DNA of 64,000 nucleotides from positions 310,001 through 374,000 of the forward strand of contig NZ_JAUFPU010000019.1 in the NCBI RefSeq assembly GCF_030409555.1, given 5' to 3'. How positions within the stretch are numbered: the stretch's first letter is position 1; each line of letters opens with the position of its first letter. Positions 49,532 through 60,288 of the stretch are shown piece after piece. A model generated the notes under the pieces. It worked only from the letters and a program-made list of their open reading frames with translations. It did not search any database and had not been told where the DNA came from. Origin of the DNA: Chitinimonas viridis (GTDB taxonomy: Bacteria > Pseudomonadota > Gammaproteobacteria > Burkholderiales > Chitinimonadaceae). The position numbers and the translations under genes are program-made.

Positions 49532-52500
49532 TTAATCGAAAGTCCAGGAATACAGCAGATCCGCCGCACTACTCTGCCCTGCGGTCAAGGCTACCGATAC
49601 CCGCCGTGTCAGCTGATACGTCAGTTTTACCGCATAACCCACGCCGTCCAGACTCTGCTCGTAGCTCACATAGGCCTTGTCCGATACCCGCTTGCCCAGG
49701 CTGACCACCCGTCCCGACAAGGCGCCGCCATCCCCCTCGTCCTTGGTATAGCTGTCAGAGCGGCCAATGCTGATATCGTCCAGCCCCAGGCGGCCCGCCA
49801 TCTGCTGGCGCAAGCCCACCGAGTCACCCGCTGTAAACAGCGCATCCGCCGCCGTCAGCAAGAGATCGGCATCGCCACCGCCCGCCGCAGAGCCGCGGCC
49901 CAATACCAACCAGGACAACTTCTCTGCATCCGACATGGCATCGTTGGATACCAGGCTCACCCTGGGCGCCAGGGCAGTGCCCACGATTTTCACCCCCACC
50001 ACCACCGGCAGGTTCTTGCGCTCAGCCAGAATATCCAGCGCCGGATTGTCCAGCGGCCCCTGGAAAGTAATGATGCCTCGACTAATGGCCAGATTCTGGC
50101 CATAGGCGGCGTAGCGCCCTTCATCCACCTTGAGCGCGCCACTGGCAGAGAGGTTCTGGGTGGGGCTGGCGGCGATTCTCACCAATCCAGACAGGCGGGC
50201 ATCCACCCCCTGGCCCTTGAACACGAATTTCTGGCCCAGATCCAGATCAAGCCGCAGGGTAATCGGCGGTGCCTTGCTGCGCTTGCGATCAGGCGTCTCC
50301 CGCCCCTTCACGATCACGTCGTCACCCAGCGTCGGCGCATCGCCACGCGGTAGCTCTATCAGGCCCTCATCGGCAGATAACTTACCGGTCAGCGTCAGTG
50401 CCTCGCCCTGCACACCCAGGGCGGTTTCTCCCGACACCACCAGGTTGCGATCAGGTCGGGTCAGCGCGCCAAATTGCGCAAACTTCACTAGCAGCGAGCC
50501 CTCAGGACCGGTATCCCGCAGACTCATACGGCCCGATGCGGTCATTTCCCCCTTGCCGGCCTTGAGCGATAAGGCCGAGAGCTGTGCGGTATCACCGTCC
50601 AGCGTGGCATCCAGCTGACCCTCGCGCCAATAGATACCACTGTCGGGCAGCCTCAGTGCCACGTCTTTGGCGCTGAGCCGCCCAAACCAGCTTGGCGCGC
50701 CTATATGCCCACCGGCCGTAACTTCAGCCGAAAGCTTGCCTTCGACCTTGGCGGCCGGCCCAAGTAGCGGGCCCACCCAGCCCAGGGATGGCATTTCCGC
50801 CTGCAGCTTGCCCTCCAGCGCAGCGCCTGCGGCGGGCCGCCACCCTTGTTCAGTACGCTCGAACCGGGTGCTGATACGGCCCGAAGCCGAACCGAAGGAA
50901 GCTGATTTCAGATCCAAGGCCAGGGCCGCCTGATCGCCAGCCAAATCCAGCTGCGCCTTGGCACTCGATAGCTTTAGTGGCATGGGCTTGATCGTCGGGT
51001 CATCCACCAGCAGTGCCAGGTCGCCAGTCTGCCTTTCAAGCACCAGGCTGCCTGCCAGTTTCTCATCGCCCTGCAAGTCAAAGCGTGCGGCCAGCACCAG
51101 GTCGGTAGACAGATTGGATTTGAACTCAGGCAAACGTTCCAGCCATTCAGCCAGCGCCACATCGCGCATATCGCCTTGGGCGCTGAACCGGCCACCATGA
51201 TGCCACTCGCCACGCTGCACCCGTATCTTTGCCCCCAGTGCCACAGCATCCAGCCCCTGCACCGCACCGCCATCACGCGCCACCTGCAACTGCGCCGGCA
51301 TGTTCAGGCGCACGGGCCAGACGCCCTTGTTTTCCAGTGCCACTACCTGCCCACGCCACTGCTGTGTATCCAGGCTGCCGCCCCCCTTCAGTAGTAGCTC
51401 GAAATCTTCCTCCGCCAGCTTGCCTGCCCCCTCCAGCTCCACCGTGTGGGCAGCCTGGGTGCCGCTAATCTGCAGCCGTGCCCGGTTCAATGCCAGCTTG
51501 GGGGCGGTCAGCTGTGTCACATCCAGCTTCAGCATGAGCGGGCTGCTGGCAGGCTTGTCGGGTGCGGCATCCAAGCGGGCCGCCAGCACGGCATTGCCTA
51601 TTGCGATCTCACCAGGCAGGCGCAGCTGCTCACTACGGGCCGTCCCCTCCAGCGAAGGCCGTTGCAAGGTGCCGGACAGATTCAGCTGCGCCTCCAGGCG
51701 GCCGTTGAATCCCTTACCGAAGTCGCTGACATCCGGCATTTGTATATCCAGACGCAGGCTATTACCAGGCAGGCCAAAATCACCCTGCGCGTTCAAGCGA
51801 TTCGGCCCCAGCGCCAATGCAGCCCTCACCTTCTGCAACACGGCCGCGGCCCGCCAATCCGCTGCCAGTTCGCCTTGCAGTGGCTGCCCGTTGAAACGGC
51901 TGGGAGCGATATCCGCCTTGAAGGTGAGTGCCATAGGCGCGGCCAGTTGCCCTGCCGCAGTGATATCTGCATTGATCTGACCAGCAGGCAGGGGGTAATC
52001 CACCAATTTGGCCAGGACTTGCGGGTCCATCCCTGCCAGTTTTCCGGTCAGCTTAAAGCTTTGCTTGCCTGCCAGCCCCAGCTCCCCGGTAAGCGCCAGG
52101 CTGCCTTCCGCCGCCTTCAAGATCAGTTGCTTCGCCACAAGCTTGTGGGCTGGCAACTCGCCAACCACGCCCAAGTCCATCGCCAGCGTCAACCGGCCAT
52201 CGCCCACCTCACCTTGCAGCAGTGGCGCTTGCGGGCTACCGGACAACACCAGCTGACCGGATAACGGCCAGGCAGGGCCACCAAAAGCGGCGGGATTCAG
52301 CTTGCTCAGCACGGCCTTGATATCCAGCTGATCCAGCGTTGCCGTCCCCGCCAAGCCCAATTCCCCCTCCGCCAAACCGGCGTTCAGCTGCTCTATCCAG
52401 AGGTGTTCGGTATCCAGCCGCAGGCTGGCAGATGCTTGCCGAAGAGGCAGCCGGCCGGCTGGCCAGTTGCCAGCCAGCGGATTGCTCAGTTGCACACTCA

Positions 52501-53482
52501 CCGCCACCGCCTCTTCGCGGCAGGGGGCACGCCTATGTTCCTGCCCTTGGCTGCCGACACGGGCATCATTGCACCTTGCCGGCCTGGCTTGCAGTTGTAA
52601 ATCCAGCGCCGTGCGCGGCAGGCTGGCAGAGAGCACACGCAGATCCATCGCCTCGGTAGCCACTTCACCTGCCTTGAGTATGCCGTAGGCCGAGCGGGAA
52701 AACGGCGCAAGCCGCAAGTCGTAACGGGCACGGAATGGCTTATCCTGCACCGGGCCACCCTGGGCCTGTCCTACCAGGCGCAGGCTTTCCAGTGATTCAG
52801 ACATTTTCAGTCCGGCCTGCCAGGGCGCGCCCTCTGCGCTGCCAGTCATCTTGAGCTCGCCGTGGAGCTTGAACGGCCGGGTACCCGTCAGTTGCAACTG
52901 GCCCTTGCCATCGAACCAGGGGGTGCGGGCTTGCTGTACCGTCAGCTGATGCAGCGTGCCAGTGCTCTCCAGCGTCAGGCTGGCAGATTGCAGAACATGC
53001 ACGCCATCCACCACCACCTTGCCGACAGTGGCCGAGCGGACGCGCAAAGCCATCGGCAGATCCAAGGCATCGGGGACTTCGGTGGGGCTTGTACTGGGTT
53101 GGGTCCGTATGTCCAGATTGCCTAGCACCAGTGCATCCACCGCCACCCGCCCCACCAGCAATTGCGCTGGCTGCCAACGCAACACAGCACTGTCCAGCCG
53201 CACATCCTCAGTTTCGGTCTTGATCTGCACACCCTGCAGGCGCAGCTCTCCCCATAGCGTTCCTTCCACCTGGGCCACCCGGATCATGCCGTCGGTCAAA
53301 TGCGTCAGCAGGGCAAACAGGCCACGCGTCCCGGTGGGGCTGGCTGCCATCAAAACTGCGGCCGCCAGCAGCGACACCAGCAGAAACAGGAACAACTCCA
53401 GCCACACCGGCCCCAGGCGCCATCTACGCTTGGCCTTGGGTGTTGCTGGCTGTGGGGCGGAAGTGGTCTGGGGCTCGCTCAA
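49532..53482 (-). CDS. tamB: translocation and assembly module protein TamB
   Basis: 1316 residues. N-terminal membrane helix (WLELFLFLLVSLLAAAVLMA) then long repetitive beta sequence with the TamB/AsmA character and a C-terminal DUF490 block (LAISRGIITFQGPLDNPALDILAERKNLPVVVGVKI and YVSYEQSLDGVGYAVKLTYQL, ending with SWTFD). It bridges the inner membrane and TamA and is thought to move lipid or assemble outer membrane proteins. Its ATG overlaps the tamA stop by 4 nt. Confidence 0.93.
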   Translation of the reverse strand: MSEPQTTSAPQPATPKAKRRWRLGPVWLELFLFLLVSLLAAAVLMAASPTGTRGLFALLTHLTDGMIRVAQVEGTLWGELRLQGVQIKTETEDVRLDSAVLRWQPAQLLVGRVAVDALVLGNLDIRTQPSTSPTEVPDALDLPMALRVRSATVGKVVVDGVHVLQSASLTLESTGTLHQLTVQQARTPWFDGKGQLQLTGTRPFKLHGELKMTGSAEGAPWQAGLKMSESLESLRLVGQAQGGPVQDKPFRARYDLRLAPFSRSAYGILKAGEVATEAMDLRVLSASLPRTALDLQLQARPARCNDARVGSQGQEHRRAPCREEAVAVSVQLSNPLAGNWPAGRLPLRQASASLRLDTEHLWIEQLNAGLAEGELGLAGTATLDQLDIKAVLSKLNPAAFGGPAWPLSGQLVLSGSPQAPLLQGEVGDGRLTLAMDLGVVGELPAHKLVAKQLILKAAEGSLALTGELGLAGKQSFKLTGKLAGMDPQVLAKLVDYPLPAGQINADITAAGQLAAPMALTFKADIAPSRFNGQPLQGELAADWRAAAVLQKVRAALALGPNRLNAQGDFGLPGNSLRLDIQMPDVSDFGKGFNGRLEAQLNLSGTLQRPSLEGTARSEQLRLPGEIAIGNAVLAARLDAAPDKPASSPLMLKLDVTQLTAPKLALNRARLQISGTQAAHTVELEGAGKLAEEDFELLLKGGGSLDTQQWRGQVVALENKGVWPVRLNMPAQLQVARDGGAVQGLDAVALGAKIRVQRGEWHHGGRFSAQGDMRDVALAEWLERLPEFKSNLSTDLVLAARFDLQGDEKLAGSLVLERQTGDLALLVDDPTIKPMPLKLSSAKAQLDLAGDQAALALDLKSASFGSASGRISTRFERTEQGWRPAAGAALEGKLQAEMPSLGWVGPLLGPAAKVEGKLSAEVTAGGHIGAPSWFGRLSAKDVALRLPDSGIYWREGQLDATLDGDTAQLSALSLKAGKGEMTASGRMSLRDTGPEGSLLVKFAQFGALTRPDRNLVVSGETALGVQGEALTLTGKLSADEGLIELPRGDAPTLGDDVIVKGRETPDRKRSKAPPITLRLDLDLGQKFVFKGQGVDARLSGLVRIAASPTQNLSASGALKVDEGRYAAYGQNLAISRGIITFQGPLDNPALDILAERKNLPVVVGVKIVGTALAPRVSLVSNDAMSDAEKLSWLVLGRGSAAGGGDADLLLTAADALFTAGDSVGLRQQMAGRLGLDDISIGRSDSYTKDEGDGGALSGRVVSLGKRVSDKAYVSYEQSLDGVGYAVKLTYQLTRRVSVALTAGQSSAADLLYSWTFD

Positions 53483-55281
53483 AACCCTATCCCCAGCGAA
53501 AAGTGAAAGCGCACTTTCTTGTCCGCCGCACCATAGGCCGCATCAAGTGCAAAGGGCCCCACCGGGCTAACCCAGCGGGCACCGACCCCATAGCCTTTGT
53601 ACGCCTTGAAACTGAGCCAGTCATCAGCGGCGGCACCCACATCGGCAAATACTGCACCGCGCCACTTGCCCACAATGCGGTGCTGATACTCCACACTACC
53701 TATAGCCAGCACCCTGCCCCCCTCCACCGCACCGGTATCCGTCTTGATGCCGATGGACTGGTAGTTGTAGCCGCGCACCGAACCCGCGCCGCCGGCCCGG
53801 AACAGGGAATCGGTCGGCACACTGTCGCTGTTGTCGCTCACTACCTGGCCGGCTTCTCCACGCAACAGCACGATGCCCGCATCCCCGACAGGCATATACC
53901 AGGTGGCCCGCCCCCAGGCGCGCACAAAGTTGGTATCCGACAGCAAAGCCTTGGCCGCCCCCCCCAACTGCCAACTCAGCGCTAAACCGCTGCGTGGGTC
54001 TACCGGGTTGTCCAGCTCAGATCGCGACCAGGCTTGCGATGCAATCAGGGCGCGGTTGAGCTGCCTCTCCTTGCCCTCGGCCTGCTCCGCGCTACGGGTG
54101 TACTGCAAGGCCTGGGTTACCTCGATCAGACCCTTGAGCCGGCTGCGTTGCACCCCCAGGGTTTGCGCCGAAGTCCGTACCGCCTCCACATCTTCGTTCT
54201 TGGCCTGAAAACTGCTGCTGTAGCGATAGCCATCGACATCGGGCGGCAGCTTCACATCGGCATCAAAGCGCTGCTCTCGCCGCTGCAGTTTCAGCTCCAA
54301 CGATCCTATCCAGCCACGGCCTCGCAGATTATTGTCAGTAAACGCCAGCCGCGTCCGTGCCCCCTTGTCGGTTTCATAACCCACACCGGCATCGGTGCGA
54401 TAACGCGGTGCCTCGGCCAACTCCAGCTTGACCGGCACATCATTGGGCTGGCTGGCATCAATGGGTACATCGAGAAACACCGATGAAAAATACGGCGTGT
54501 TCTGCAAGGCAGTCTGAAAATCCAGCAGCTTCTGCTGGCTATAGCCCTCGCCAGGCTTGAAGGTCTGCAAACGCTCCACCAGCTCACGCGAATACTGCTT
54601 GAGCCCACTGACCTGCAACTGGCCAAAGGTAAACCTCGGCCCGGAGTCGTATTGCACGCTCAATTCCGCACTGTTCTTGTCCGGGTCGATATACGCGCGG
54701 CTGTCCCTGATGGATGCCGCCGGGAAACGGTCGATAATCAGTGCCTGCACACCACGCCGCTTGGCGGCATCCCAATCGGATTGGGTAAAGTATCCCCCTA
54801 TGGGCAAGGGCCATACCTCAATCAACTCAGCCCAGCGGCTACCGAAATCGGGTTCCTCGCGGATGGCGCCTGCTATTTGCAGCTCCACATCATGCACCAG
54901 CGCCTGCTCGCCCGGCTCCACCTTGAAACCCAGCAGCCAGCGGTGACGCTCTGTCCCCATGCTCGCGGTGATCTTGGGGTTGAAATACCCCTGTGGCGCG
55001 AGCAGTTTCTCTATCTCCTTCGGCGTTGCCTCGTAGAGCCGCTGCAGTTGCTCCTGGTCGATATAGTCACTACCCTGCCAGCGCAATACCCCCAAGTTCT
55101 GCCGCAGCAGATCATCCAGCGGTGAAGGTGCAACAATCTCGACCCGATACTCTAGGCCGGCAGCATGGCCCTGTGCCGCCAACAAGGCAGTCAACAGATG
55201 CAGGGGGATAAGTTGGGATAGGCGGCGCACGTCGGGCAGTTTAGCGAGGCGCCGGCCCAACGTCATGGCATGTGTGAGCAA
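53479..55281 (-). CDS. tamA: translocation and assembly module protein TamA
   Basis: Omp85-family outer membrane protein, 600 residues: an N-terminal signal segment near 20-41, three POTRA-like domains (about 42-270) and a 16-strand barrel with LRGRGWIGSLELKLQRREQ, GSVRGYNYQSIG (the lid-loop motif), and the C-terminal GPFALDAAYG and RFHFSLGIGF ending in Phe. Works with TamB downstream. Confidence 0.93.
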   Translation of the reverse strand: MLTHAMTLGRRLAKLPDVRRLSQLIPLHLLTALLAAQGHAAGLEYRVEIVAPSPLDDLLRQNLGVLRWQGSDYIDQEQLQRLYEATPKEIEKLLAPQGYFNPKITASMGTERHRWLLGFKVEPGEQALVHDVELQIAGAIREEPDFGSRWAELIEVWPLPIGGYFTQSDWDAAKRRGVQALIIDRFPAASIRDSRAYIDPDKNSAELSVQYDSGPRFTFGQLQVSGLKQYSRELVERLQTFKPGEGYSQQKLLDFQTALQNTPYFSSVFLDVPIDASQPNDVPVKLELAEAPRYRTDAGVGYETDKGARTRLAFTDNNLRGRGWIGSLELKLQRREQRFDADVKLPPDVDGYRYSSSFQAKNEDVEAVRTSAQTLGVQRSRLKGLIEVTQALQYTRSAEQAEGKERQLNRALIASQAWSRSELDNPVDPRSGLALSWQLGGAAKALLSDTNFVRAWGRATWYMPVGDAGIVLLRGEAGQVVSDNSDSVPTDSLFRAGGAGSVRGYNYQSIGIKTDTGAVEGGRVLAIGSVEYQHRIVGKWRGAVFADVGAAADDWLSFKAYKGYGVGARWVSPVGPFALDAAYGAADKKVRFHFSLGIGF

Positions 55282-55409
55282 ATCGTGGGGTATTCCATCG
55301 AGAACAAGGGCTTAACCGACAACCGGGGATACAATTATCGTCGATCGGGCGGTAAAATCAGGTTAGGGGAATATCCGCGCCGTGTAACGCGCATGATGGG
55401 GATAGACCA

Positions 55410-56099
55410 ATGAGCATCTCAGGGGTTTCAGCCAGCAGCACATACTATGCATCCATGCCCGCGCGGCTGCATAGTAGTGGTTGCAGCTGCGCCATGTGCA
55501 TGCCCCAGACCGTCAAGAGCTCGCCCCCCCCTACCGACCTCAGCGGCAAGCCCGTCAAGACCGATCCCGCCAAGCCCGAATCCGGCAGCGCCCAGGAGCA
55601 ACAGCTCAGCCGCGAGGAAATGGAGCGCGTGCGCGCGCTACAAGAGCGTGATCGACAGGTCAGGCAGCACGAACAGGCCCATATGGCAGCCGCTGGCGGC
55701 CTGGTGGTATCAGGTCCCAGCTATACCTACCAGCGCGGCCCCGATGGCGTGAACTACGCCGTCGGCGGTGAAGTCGCCATCAGCGTATCCAAGGGCAGGA
55801 CGCCCGAAGAAACCATCAGCAAGGCGCAGGCGATAGAACGCGCCGCACTGGCGCCGCAAGACCCTTCAGCTGCAGACCGCGCCATTGCCGCCCAGGCTAG
55901 GCAGATGGCGATGGACGCCCAGGCCGAGCAAGCCCGGCAAGCGCAGGGGGAGGAGCCCAGCGAGGCCGATGGCAAGACAGGTGCCACACTAACCGAAGCA
56001 GAAAGCAATACCCGCCAGGGCCAGCGTGCCCGCCAGGCTTATGAGCAAAGTCCCGGCGCACAGGATTTCAACCAAGGCTTGCTGAGTGCTTATGCTTGA
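55410..56099 (+). CDS. SprA-like putative metalloprotease
   Basis: 229 residues, cytoplasmic, with a Cys-rich N-terminus (CSCAMC). The HEQAH zinc motif (His87-His91, in RQHEQAHMAAAGG) is followed by GPSYTYQRGPDGVNYAVGGEV and ISVSKGRTPEETISKAQ, then an Ala/Gln-rich tail. This matches the SprA-related/CJM1_0395 family of predicted metalloproteases. Divergent from tamA. Confidence 0.85.
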   Translation: MSISGVSASSTYYASMPARLHSSGCSCAMCMPQTVKSSPPPTDLSGKPVKTDPAKPESGSAQEQQLSREEMERVRALQERDRQVRQHEQAHMAAAGGLVVSGPSYTYQRGPDGVNYAVGGEVAISVSKGRTPEETISKAQAIERAALAPQDPSAADRAIAAQARQMAMDAQAEQARQAQGEEPSEADGKTGATLTEAESNTRQGQRARQAYEQSPGAQDFNQGLLSAYA

Positions 56100-56164
56100 C
56101 AGCGCCTTGATGAGAGAGGCACCTAAAAGCAACACGGGTACGGAAACCCCCTGCAGCGGCACAC

Positions 56165-56581
56165 TCAGCTACGCAAGAGCGCAGAGCCGGCGAATATCAT
56201 TAAAGGGAACGCAACCAACCAGAATGCCAAGCTGACAACAATAGCGGCGACAGCCTTTAACTCAAGGACAATACTGAACGCCAACACGCTTACGGCAACA
56301 ACAATGAGCGATCCTATGACCTGAATCATTTCGCCACCTGGGAAAATCCACGCGTTCGCCAATGCATTCAGAAAGAGCGAAAACGCGGCCGCTTTCATGG
56401 ATTCAAACAGTCCCACCTCTGCAGACGCCATGCGGGCGGCAAACTTCACTACCCATCCTGTTACCAAGGAAAATGCGACCACCGCTACAGCCGCCTTGAT
56501 TGAAATCATGGCCACAAACATCAGTAGCAATACCAATACCAATAAAAACATTACCGCTTTCCATTTGAATGTTAGCGACAC
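56165..56581 (-). CDS. four-helix membrane protein of unknown function
   Basis: 138 residues, GTG start directly after the globin stop codon. Hydrophobic helices at about 9-29, 31-48, 82-106 and 111-134. No family recognised. Last gene of the dusC operon and translationally coupled. Confidence 0.7.
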   Translation of the reverse strand: MSLTFKWKAVMFLLVLVLLLMFVAMISIKAAVAVVAFSLVTGWVVKFAARMASAEVGLFESMKAAAFSLFLNALANAWIFPGGEMIQVIGSLIVVAVSVLAFSIVLELKAVAAIVVSLAFWLVAFPLMIFAGSALLRS

Positions 56582-56974
56582 TCAATCCGCATTCCGCATG
56601 AAATCTGCGGTGCGCCAGAATGCCTGCTCCAGATGATCAACCAAGGACTGATCCAGATTCATTTCACCCATGGCCTTGAACATGCAATAGAGCCACTCAT
56701 CGCGCATGCGCTCGTCTATGCGAAAAGGCAGGTGCCGGGCGCGCAGCATGGGGTGGCCGTATTTTTCGATATACAGTGCCGGCCCGCCCATCCAGCCGGT
56801 AAGAAACAACCGCAGCTTCTCTCTTGCCTCGGCAAGATCAGGTGCATGCACACTTCGCACCCCGGCCGCGACCGGGTCACTATCCATGATGTCGTAGAAG
56901 CGCTGCACCAGGGTGGCGACGCCAGCCTCGCCGCCCAGCATGTCGTAAGGGGTGGTTTTCAGTAACTGACTCAT
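56582..56974 (-). CDS. group II truncated hemoglobin
   Basis: 130 residues from MSQLLKTTPYDMLGGEAGVA. Heme pocket: FLTGWMGGPALYIEKYGHPMLRARHLPF with proximal His81 and the group II Trp-Gly pattern. Oxygen or NO handling, or redox role; the group is of diverse function. It lies 10 bp after the YkgJ-type gene. Confidence 0.93.
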   Translation of the reverse strand: MSQLLKTTPYDMLGGEAGVATLVQRFYDIMDSDPVAAGVRSVHAPDLAEAREKLRLFLTGWMGGPALYIEKYGHPMLRARHLPFRIDERMRDEWLYCMFKAMGEMNLDQSLVDHLEQAFWRTADFMRNAD

Positions 56975-56984
56975 AAAATGCTCT

Positions 56985-57338
56985 CTACTCCTGGCTGACA
57001 GCCAATGGTGGCAGGCCGTGTCGGGCACGGGCGCGGTTGCAGGCCGGCGGAAAGACCCCATGCTCGGCCAACGGGGCAAACTCGCGGCAAGGGCCAGGCC
57101 GCTCGGCATAGATGCCGCATTGCACCCGGCTGCCTATGGTGCCCACCAGTGCTATACAACGGGGCTTCAGGTAATCCGTACCGCGCAAGCGGCACAGCAC
57201 ATCGTTTTCGTAGTCCACCAGACCTACAGGGACTCGCCCGCCCTCCTCGTCCAACTCAGCGCGGTCAAAGCTCACCCGAAACGCCGCACAGCAGGCGCCG
57301 CAGCTCAGACAAGGGTTGTCGTTGGGGCTAGCGTTCAT
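56985..57338 (-). CDS. YkgJ family cysteine-cluster protein
   Basis: 117 residues from MNASPNDNPCLSCGACCAAF. Cysteines in CLSCGACC, CRLRG, PRCIAL, QCGIYAERPGPCREF and ACNRARA fit the zinc- or iron-binding YkgJ pattern. Function unknown. It lies 10 bp after dusC and 10 bp before the globin gene. Confidence 0.88.
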   Translation of the reverse strand: MNASPNDNPCLSCGACCAAFRVSFDRAELDEEGGRVPVGLVDYENDVLCRLRGTDYLKPRCIALVGTIGSRVQCGIYAERPGPCREFAPLAEHGVFPPACNRARARHGLPPLAVSQE

Positions 57339-57348
57339 GTAGGTTGAA

Positions 57349-58287
57349 TCAGGCCGGAATGGCAGCCAGCTGCGACTGGGTGCGTATTTCACGGAACAAG
57401 GCCGTGGCTTCCGGGTAGCTACGGCGCAGATAGCCCAGCCATTGCTTCAAACGCCCCGGCGCATAGGTGGGGGCACCGGTGCCGATCAAGCCGGTATGAA
57501 AGCGCCGGATGATCTCCAGCAGCTCAGGCCACTCAACCACGTCAGCCGCCTCGCCAGCGATGGCTGCGCGTATCTGTCTGGCAAGGTCAGGCCGGGCTAC
57601 CAGCCCACGCCCCAGCATGACGTCGTCACAGGTCGATTCGCTGCGGCAGCGAAAGTAATCTTCCACTGTCCAAATCTCGCCATTAGCGACCACGGGCGAT
57701 TTCACCACTTCCTTGATACGGGCAATCCAGTGCCAGTGCGCGGGTGGTTTGTAGCCATCCAGCTTGGTACGGGCATGCACCACATGCTCGGCCGAGCCGC
57801 CCTCATCCAGCGCGCGGGCGCAATCGAGCACCAGTGCCGTGTCTTCATAGCCCAGCCGCATCTTGGTGGTTACCGGTACATGGGCAGGTACAGCACGGCG
57901 CACTTCGCGCACGATGGCGTGCAGCAACTCCGGCTCCTGCAGCAGCACGGCACCACCGCGATGGCGATTGACTGTCTTCGCAGGGCAGCCAAAGTTCAGG
58001 TCTATGCCAGGCGCACCCAGCTCGGCCGCACGGGCCGCATTATCAGCCAGGCAGGCGGGGTCCGACCCCAGCAACTGCAACTTGAGCGTGACGCCACCGG
58101 GAGTCTTCCAGCCATTAGCCCACTCCGGCGCCACCCGCTTGAAGTAGCGTGGCGGCAACAGGGTGCTGGTTACCCGCACGAACTCGGTCACACACCAGTC
58201 CACACCGCCAATTTCGGTCAGCGCAGTACGTAGTGGGGCATCAACCAGTCCCTCCATCGGGGCAAGCGCAATACGCAAAATAGACAA
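57349..58287 (-). CDS. dusC: tRNA-dihydrouridine(16) synthase DusC
   Basis: 312 residues of an FMN TIM barrel. [17 protein letters not shown], then CVTEFVRV and the active-site block [13 protein letters not shown] match DusC rather than DusA or DusB. It reduces U16 of tRNA using NADPH. First gene of a four-gene operon. Confidence 0.93.
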   Translation of the reverse strand: MSILRIALAPMEGLVDAPLRTALTEIGGVDWCVTEFVRVTSTLLPPRYFKRVAPEWANGWKTPGGVTLKLQLLGSDPACLADNAARAAELGAPGIDLNFGCPAKTVNRHRGGAVLLQEPELLHAIVREVRRAVPAHVPVTTKMRLGYEDTALVLDCARALDEGGSAEHVVHARTKLDGYKPPAHWHWIARIKEVVKSPVVANGEIWTVEDYFRCRSESTCDDVMLGRGLVARPDLARQIRAAIAGEAADVVEWPELLEIIRRFHTGLIGTGAPTYAPGRLKQWLGYLRRSYPEATALFREIRTQSQLAAIPA

Positions 58288-58481
58288 GCCTTTGAAAAAC
58301 CTTGGATTCTAGCAAAATTTGGCTTGTTTACCGAATGGCAATTAGCAATGCGTTTTTTTATATCTTTTGTATGCTGATAGATAGGCATTGCCTATGCCAA
58401 ACCATCCAGACGCCACTGCCAGACCCAGGCAGAAAGAGCGCCAGCTTCCACCTTGTACATGGGTCAACGCGGAGAAACAGC

Positions 58482-60110
58482 ATGAAAGACCTCAGCTTCG
58501 GCTTACGCATAGGCGCCAGCTTCGCCTTGCTGCTGGTATTGATGGTAATCGTCGCCATCACCGGCTCACGCGGTGTGGAACAGCAGTATCAGCAGGTCAA
58601 ATCGCTGGTGGAGGGCGACATCGCCCTGAACACGGCAGCGAGCGACACCCGCTACCATGTAGGCAACCTGCGTCGCTACGAGAAGGACAGCTTCATCAAT
58701 ATCGACAAGCCAGAAAAGGTAAAGGAATACCGCGAAAAGTGGGATGGCTCGCTGGCCAAAGCCCAGGAGAGCCTGGGCAAGGCCGACAAACTGGCAGCCG
58801 AGGACATACGCCAGAAGATAACGGCGCTACGGGAGCAGATGAGCAAGTATGCCGAAGGCTACCGTGGGGTGGCGGGCAGGCTGGGCCAGGACATCACCAC
58901 CACGGCTGACGCCAATGCCGCCATTGATGTGCACAAGGCCTATGTACGTGGCATGGAAGGCCAGTTGAACGAACTGCTGAAATACACCGAAGGCCGTGCC
59001 GCCAAGGTGACCGATGAACTGGCCAGCGCCAAGGCATCGACCGAGCGTGGGCTATGGTTGTGGGCAGGTACGGCCATACTCCTTGGCATCGGCATTGCCA
59101 TCTGGGTTGCCACCTCCATCCGCACCCCGCTCAACGCCGCCCAGACGGCCGCCCAGAAGATCGCGGCCGGCAACGATCTCACCGTCAAGATGCCTTCGCA
59201 TGGCGACAACGAAATAGGCCGTACCGTCAGCGCCTTTTGCCGGGTGCTGGAAGGCCTGCGCAGCCTAGTGATAGATACCCGTGGCGGGGCACGCCAGGTG
59301 GCGGAATCCGCCAGCGAAATGGACACCATTTCCGAGCAGGTCGCCCTGGCCTCCTCCAACCAGGCCCAGGCATCAGCCGCCGTCGCCTCTGCCATAGAAC
59401 AGCTCACCACCAGCATCGCCGTTGTATCCGACAGCGCAGAAAGTGTGCGTGAGGCAGCAGGCGCAGCCACCGGCCAGGCGGGCGACGGTGAACGACTGGC
59501 AGGGCAGACCGCCGATGAGATTGCCCGTATCGCCGAGGCGCTCGAGGCCGCCAGCCAGGCGATTGCCACGCTCAATGCCCGGTCCGACGAAATCGGCGGC
59601 ATCGTCCGCGTGATCAAGGACATTGCCGATCAAACCAACCTGCTGGCCCTCAATGCAGCTATTGAGGCCGCGCGTGCCGGCGAACAAGGCCGCGGCTTTG
59701 CCGTAGTGGCCGATGAAGTACGCAAGCTGGCCGAGCGCACCGCAGGCGCCACGGCAGATATCTCGGCCAAGATAGAGACCGTGCAACGCGATACCGTCAG
59801 CGCTGGCGCACGTATGCAGGAAGCCAGCGGCCGCATCGATGCCGGCGTATCCCATGCCCGGGAGCTGGCCGATGCCATGGAACGGATACGTGCCGGCTCG
59901 CAAGGTACGGTCAACACCCTGACCGAAATCGCAGACGCCATCCGTGAACAGCGGGTGGCCGCCAATCAGATCGCCATCAACATCGAGAAGATTGCCCAGA
60001 TGAGCGAGGAAAACCACGCCTCGGTCTCGTCCGCCAATCTCTTGGCCAAGCGCCTCGGCGAACTATCGCGCGGGCTGAATGTGCAGATAGGCCAGTTCGT
60101 GGTGGATTGA
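58482..60110 (+). CDS. methyl-accepting chemotaxis protein
   Basis: 542 residues from [23 protein letters not shown] at 58482 with GGAGA upstream. Membrane helices near 8-30 and 191-210 flank a four-helix periplasmic sensor (Lys/Glu-rich with [16 protein letters not shown], a 4HB-type). HAMP, then the signalling domain with hairpin [24 protein letters not shown]. No C-terminal NWETF-type CheR tether. Confidence 0.93.
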   Translation: MKDLSFGLRIGASFALLLVLMVIVAITGSRGVEQQYQQVKSLVEGDIALNTAASDTRYHVGNLRRYEKDSFINIDKPEKVKEYREKWDGSLAKAQESLGKADKLAAEDIRQKITALREQMSKYAEGYRGVAGRLGQDITTTADANAAIDVHKAYVRGMEGQLNELLKYTEGRAAKVTDELASAKASTERGLWLWAGTAILLGIGIAIWVATSIRTPLNAAQTAAQKIAAGNDLTVKMPSHGDNEIGRTVSAFCRVLEGLRSLVIDTRGGARQVAESASEMDTISEQVALASSNQAQASAAVASAIEQLTTSIAVVSDSAESVREAAGAATGQAGDGERLAGQTADEIARIAEALEAASQAIATLNARSDEIGGIVRVIKDIADQTNLLALNAAIEAARAGEQGRGFAVVADEVRKLAERTAGATADISAKIETVQRDTVSAGARMQEASGRIDAGVSHARELADAMERIRAGSQGTVNTLTEIADAIREQRVAANQIAINIEKIAQMSEENHASVSSANLLAKRLGELSRGLNVQIGQFVVD

Positions 60111-60288
60111 TAGACCCGACAATCGCCCAGCGTCACGCAGGTGGATAGGCCAGGACGGCTTGCCACCTGCCCCCTACCTTCCAGCAGGCCAGACGCTGGC
60201 CGCCCCAAGTCAAGGCTACGGCCTGCTTAGCGACCTTGTGTCTTCCAGCAGCCGCTAAGCGCGCCCCCTTCTGGCAAATCGCCTGGCC

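Noticed and set aside
58288-58481. Sigma-28 flagellar promoter for the chemoreceptor
   Set aside because: No TAAA-N15-CCGATAA-like match upstream of the start at 58482.
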